A stretch of DNA of 64,000 nucleotides. Origin: Capnocytophaga felis. GTDB lineage: Bacteria > Bacteroidota > Bacteroidia > Flavobacteriales > Flavobacteriaceae. Shown piece after piece: positions 60,516 through 64,000 of the stretch. Under the pieces are notes generated by a model. The model was not told the origin of the DNA and did not search any database. It saw only the letters and a program-made list of their open reading frames with translations. The translations under genes and the position numbers were made by a program. Each line of letters opens with the position of its first letter. The first letter of the stretch is position 1. Location of the stretch: NCBI RefSeq assembly GCF_009684755.1, contig NZ_BLBC01000007.1, forward strand, positions 1 to 64,000, written 5' to 3'.

Positions 60516-62282
60516 TTAGTGTTTTATTTGCTTGTCTAATTCGGATAAAATTTTAACCGATTTTTGATAATCGTTTTCCATTGAAACGGTGTCAAATGGG
60601 GAATAACGTGCCATTTCACAATTTTTGAGCAATCCTAAAAATTCAGAAATGGTTTGTTGGCTTACATTTTTAAGTGAAAGTAATTCCGATATTTTTTCTT
60701 TACTCATTTCCGAAGTTTCAATTTTTAGTTTGGCTTTCAGATAATTATGTAAAGCTCTCTCTAATGCCTCATAGAATGTGTTTTTATCGTTTAGTTTTCG
60801 TTTAGCCTCACTCAAGTATTTCTTTGCCAATCGATTGGCGGCTCTGACCTTATTTCCTTCAATATCTCCGGCCCTTGTTTGTCTGGCTTTCCACAGAATC
60901 AAAGCCATTGGGATTAAGAGCAAAGGTAAAAATAACCATAAATAATAGTTTGTTGAACCGAAAAATAATTTTTTTCCAATAGGTTGTAAATCAGAATTAA
61001 GTTGTAAGAAGCGGAATTGGTTGCCTTGTGTCTTAACATCTTGCTTAACAACGTTGCTTGAAGAGTTTTGACTGCTTCCTGTTGGTCCTTCAGTAACATC
61101 AATCCATATTTCGTCAGAATTTAAAGTTTCATATTTTTCAGTTCTTGGGTTGAAATATGAAAATGACACGCTTGCAACAGGATATTTTCCTTTAAACTGA
61201 GGAACTACGGTGTAAAATTCACTGACTTGCCCTCTCATTCCTGAGATAGAGGTGGTTATATTATCTTTCTTTTCAGGATTATATACTTCCAAAGCGGTAG
61301 GGAAGGTAAGTTTTGGTATGTCAAACAATTTAAGATTTCCGCTACCTGAAATTTCCACCTTCGCTTGTAAACTTTCGTTGGATTTAAGCGTTGTTTTAGA
61401 GGTTGTTACATTGAAAGAGAATTCTCCCACAGCTCCCGAAAAGTTTTCCGGCTTACCAGCTTCTGGTAAATTTCGCACATTTAGGTTTTTGTTACCGGAA
61501 GTTACCCGCTTTGCCACTTGCTCCATAATGGGTCTTCCGAAGAAGTCGCGTTGTGTAGTGGGTATACTCAGGATAGCATCTAATGTGAGAGGCTCAAGGG
61601 TAATATTTCCGGATTTTTGCGGATACAACACCACCTTTTTCACTACAATGCAACGGAAAGGTTTGCCGTCATAGGTACAATTTTCCGGTTCGTAGCTTTG
61701 CAGTCGGATTTCTTGGCTCCAAAAGTTCGGATATTTGGGATTATCTACCTGACGTAAATCATTTAAAGCTACTTGCCCACCAACGTAAAGACGGTAAACA
61801 ATGCTTACAGCTTCATTCAAGTATGGATTTGGTTTTGAAACTTCCGCAACCAAAAACAAATTGTCCTTGGCTACATCGTTGGTAGTTTTATTTATTGAGG
61901 GGGAGCTGACAGCTTCTGTAACAGTTATTTGAATGGGGGTTGTTTTGTAAGTTTTTCCATCAATTTCAATGGTAGCTTGCCCAATGGTAAATTTTCCTTT
62001 GGCTGTGGGTTGTAAAATATACCCGTAAGTTTTTGAAAAACTACGTTTTCCGTTTATCCACGACTCGGAAACGGATTGAGAAGGTCCCATCACAACCGAA
62101 AAATCTTTGAAATTTGGCGGGGTGAAGTTATCTCCATTTTTGTTCATCGAAAATTCAATTCGTAAACGCTCATTTACTCCCAAAGTTTCTTTACTTACTT
62201 TGGCAGTGAATTCTATATTTTGTGAGTGTAATAGATTGATTACAAAACTAATAAAAAATAATATGCGGTATTTCATCTTCAT
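60516..62282 (-). CDS. batD: BatD family protein
   Basis: The 588-residue protein has a signal peptide (about 1-20, ending LHSQ). A large beta-rich periplasmic region follows, made of repeated immunoglobulin-like domains (IEFTAKVSKETLGVNERLRI, VAEVSKPNPYLNEAVSIVYR). One membrane helix lies near residue 455 (YYLWLFLPLLLIPMALILWK), and a cytoplasmic helical domain carries RALHNYLKAKLKIE. This matches BatD (oxygen-tolerance family). It lies between batC and the unrecognised gene. The biochemical role is unknown; in Bacteroides fragilis the locus supports aerotolerance, in others envelope integrity. Confidence 0.9.
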   Translation of the reverse strand: MKMKYRILFFISFVINLLHSQNIEFTAKVSKETLGVNERLRIEFSMNKNGDNFTPPNFKDFSVVMGPSQSVSESWINGKRSFSKTYGYILQPTAKGKFTIGQATIEIDGKTYKTTPIQITVTEAVSSPSINKTTNDVAKDNLFLVAEVSKPNPYLNEAVSIVYRLYVGGQVALNDLRQVDNPKYPNFWSQEIRLQSYEPENCTYDGKPFRCIVVKKVVLYPQKSGNITLEPLTLDAILSIPTTQRDFFGRPIMEQVAKRVTSGNKNLNVRNLPEAGKPENFSGAVGEFSFNVTTSKTTLKSNESLQAKVEISGSGNLKLFDIPKLTFPTALEVYNPEKKDNITTSISGMRGQVSEFYTVVPQFKGKYPVASVSFSYFNPRTEKYETLNSDEIWIDVTEGPTGSSQNSSSNVVKQDVKTQGNQFRFLQLNSDLQPIGKKLFFGSTNYYLWLFLPLLLIPMALILWKARQTRAGDIEGNKVRAANRLAKKYLSEAKRKLNDKNTFYEALERALHNYLKAKLKIETSEMSKEKISELLSLKNVSQQTISEFLGLLKNCEMARYSPFDTVSMENDYQKSVKILSELDKQIKH

Positions 62283-62328
62283 TGTGTTTTTAGCTTAGTC
62301 TGCTTTTCATTAGTATATTATTTTCTCG

Positions 62329-63198
62329 CTACCAGTCTTTTTCTGATTTTGAACGATTTCCTTTCACTTTTTGTGCATTGATTTTTTCTTGTGTTTTTTG
62401 GTCTTCGTTGTTCATTGCCTCTAAAATGCGTTCCATTTGTTGAGGTGATAATGAAGAAGGTCGATTTTGTCCTTTTCTTTCATTGTTTTCGTTTTTGTCT
62501 TTCCCATCTTGATTAGGGGCTTTGGATTCTTTTCCTTGGTCTTTATCTTGATTTTGCTTGTTTTCGTCTTGATTTTGTTTGTTTTGATTGTCTTTTTCTT
62601 TGTTTTTATCGTTGTTTTTGTCTTTTTCGTCTTGTTTATCTTTATTGTTTTGATTGTTTTGTTGGTCTTTATTATCCTGATTTTGCTGATTGTTTTTATT
62701 TTGGTCTTTGTTTTCCTCAGGTTTGGGCGGATTTTTCTTTAATAGGTCTTGTGCTACTGCCAGATTGTATCGAGTTTGTTCATCGGTGGGGTTATTACGA
62801 AGTGCCTCTTTGTAAGCCTGTACAGCTTTATCGTATGCTTTTTCCTGCATAAAGGTATTTCCGATATTATGAAATATTTGATGCTTTTCTTCATTGCTCA
62901 TTTCACCGGAAGTTGATGCGTTTTTCAGACGTGTAAAAGCCTCATCGTAGCTTTTTTGTTTATAGTACATCGTACCTAAATTATACTGAGCTACACCATT
63001 ATCCTTGTTTTTGGCAATAGCGTTGCGATAATCCACTTCGGCTTGTATGGGTTGGTCGTTTTTCAGTGCGTCATTGCCTTTATGTGTATATTTTTTTGAT
63101 ATTTCTTTTGATTTTACCGATTGAATTTCGTTATTATTCTGTGCAAAAGAAGTAAATCCTATCAAAAATACTATGTAGTAAAATAAATTTCGTTTCAT
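62329..63198 (-). CDS. batC: BatC-type TPR protein with K/N/Q/D-rich region
   Basis: The 289-residue protein has a signal peptide (about 1-19, ending SFAQ) and three to four TPR units over about 40-160 (AQYNLGTMYYKQKSYDEAF, IFHNIGNTFMQEKAYDKAVQ). A low-complexity stretch over about 165-250 is built almost only of Lys, Asn, Gln, Asp and Glu. The short C-terminal helix (LSPQQMERILEAMNNEDQKT) is the conserved tail of BatC-type proteins. The repetitive stretch creates a spurious opposite-strand frame at 62467-62742. It lies 46 bases upstream of batD. Confidence 0.85.
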   Translation of the reverse strand: MKRNLFYYIVFLIGFTSFAQNNNEIQSVKSKEISKKYTHKGNDALKNDQPIQAEVDYRNAIAKNKDNGVAQYNLGTMYYKQKSYDEAFTRLKNASTSGEMSNEEKHQIFHNIGNTFMQEKAYDKAVQAYKEALRNNPTDEQTRYNLAVAQDLLKKNPPKPEENKDQNKNNQQNQDNKDQQNNQNNKDKQDEKDKNNDKNKEKDNQNKQNQDENKQNQDKDQGKESKAPNQDGKDKNENNERKGQNRPSSLSPQQMERILEAMNNEDQKTQEKINAQKVKGNRSKSEKDW

Positions 63199-63250
63199 TT
63201 TTCTTCTAAAATATATGATAATTCATAAAAGAATGGGTGAAAATGTAATA

Positions 63251-64000
63251 TTATGATTCATTAAACAGATTTAACATCTTAACCCATAATGTTTTTCTCT
63301 CAAAAATAAACAAATCTAACACCAAAAGAAATAATGCTCCTGCCAAAAACCATTGAAATTGGTCTTTGTAGTCCACAAACTTTTGTGTTTCAAACTCACT
63401 TTTTTCGGTTCCGTCCAAAATTTTCACGATTTGCTCAACGGCTTGCTTGGTATTGTTTCCGTCTATATACTTTCCTCCCGCATTTTGGGCGATTTGCCGT
63501 AGTAATTCTTCGTTTAGGCGGGTAATGACCACCTCTCCGTTTCGGTCGCGTTTGTAGGTTTGTGTGTTTCCTTCCTTAATTGATATGGGTGCCCCTTTTT
63601 CCGTCCCTACTCCGATGGTGTAGATGGTAATTCCTTGATTTAGTGCCTCTGTTGCAATTTCCGCTGCTCCCATTTCGTGGTCTTCTCCGTCTGAAATGAT
63701 AATAAGAATGCGTGCTGTAGGCTGACCTTCGTCGAAATAGCTGCTTCCCATTCGGATTGCTTCCTGAATAGCCGTGCCTTGCGATGAAAGCATATCGGTA
63801 TTCATACTTCGCAAAAACATTTTCGCTGCCGAGTGGTCAGTGGTTAAAGGTAGCTGCGGATAAGCACTCGCCGCATACGCAACTATCCCGATGCGGTCGC
63901 CTTTTAGCTCGTTCATCGTTTCAAATACCAAGCGTTTGGCTTTTTCGAGGCGATTGGGAGCTACGTCTTCGGCTAACATACTTTTTGATACGTCGATGGC
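63251..64000 (-). CDS. batB: BatB: von Willebrand A domain membrane protein, N-terminus outside the window
   Basis: The visible 249 residues run from the metal-site motif DVSKSM at the window edge through a VWA domain. The other MIDAS residues are Thr in QLPLTTDHSA and Asp in IIISDGEDHEMG. One C-terminal membrane helix follows (FQWFLAGALFLLVLDLFIF). This is BatB-like; batA usually precedes it. About 90 N-terminal residues, including one or two further helices, should lie beyond 64000. The coding frame is open up to the edge. Confidence 0.88.
   Translation of the reverse strand, partial: AIDVSKSMLAEDVAPNRLEKAKRLVFETMNELKGDRIGIVAYAASAYPQLPLTTDHSAAKMFLRSMNTDMLSSQGTAIQEAIRMGSSYFDEGQPTARILIIISDGEDHEMGAAEIATEALNQGITIYTIGVGTEKGAPISIKEGNTQTYKRDRNGEVVITRLNEELLRQIAQNAGGKYIDGNNTKQAVEQIVKILDGTEKSEFETQKFVDYKDQFQWFLAGALFLLVLDLFIFERKTLWVKMLNLFNES

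Noticed and set aside
62467-62742. 91-codon, extremely hydrophobic plus-strand frame
   Set aside because: It is the antisense of the Lys/Asn/Gln/Asp-rich stretch in batC; Phe/Val/Leu runs are the mechanical result.

Overview
The window looks like a chromosomal segment of a low-GC member of the Bacteroidota, family Flavobacteriaceae; Capnocytophaga is my best guess but is inference only. The support is as follows. Genes are preceded by the Bacteroidota -7 promoter box TAnnTTTG (about 14 exact matches located). Starts are A-rich and mostly lack a Shine-Dalgarno sequence. There are CarboxypepD_reg/TonB receptors, DUF4249, DUF5686, GSCFA and Bat (aerotolerance) proteins, a zinc-free L36, and an epimerase-type threonine dehydrogenase. 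No phage, CRISPR array, rRNA, tRNA or intact insertion sequence was seen.

Layout. 1-3.3 kb: a secreted GH2 beta-galactosidase, followed by a 10-unit 42-bp tandem repeat and a palindromic element. 3.9-11.7 kb: a TonB-dependent receptor, a small exported protein, a DoxD/DoxA-type membrane protein, a stand-alone HsdR-N nuclease-like protein, a CNT nucleoside transporter with a bifunctional-nuclease-family gene, and a zinc metallopeptidase. 11.7-18.4 kb (minus strand): a DUF5686 outer-membrane protein, a NahK-like sugar kinase next to a nucleotidyltransferase (possible N-acetylhexosamine salvage), PhoH and an OmpA-type lipoprotein. 18.4-24.1 kb: a tight TonB receptor / DUF4249 lipoprotein / glycosyltransferase operon, a tandem-repeat region and a small beta-barrel protein. 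24.4-36.5 kb: housekeeping genes (asnS, aldehyde dehydrogenase, tatA, recF, threonine dehydrogenase, fabI, yidD, dgt, rlmB, GSCFA, a bile-acid-type symporter, a secreted phosphatase).

36.8-54.1 kb: the fused str-S10-spc-alpha superoperon, rpsL to rplQ, all on the plus strand. It includes rpmJ (38 codons). It has no tuf after fusA and no map or adk between secY and infA. Two gaps inside it (rpsJ-rplC and infA-rpmJ) and the rpsK-rpsD spacer carry structured or promoter-like sequence. 54.2-59.2 kb: an NhaC-type Na+/H+ antiporter and a second GH2 beta-galactosidase paralogous to the first. 59.2-64 kb (minus strand): the bat operon (batB partial, batC, batD, an unrecognised gene, batE).

Functional themes are surface glycan foraging (two secreted beta-galactosidases, TonB systems, the NahK-like/nucleotidyltransferase pair), envelope biogenesis, and translation. 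I found no convincing new defence or mobile system. The most noteworthy items are a two-copy MITE-like element, the two tandem-repeat arrays, the sugar-kinase pair, an unknown gene inside the bat operon, and cis-elements in the ribosomal superoperon.
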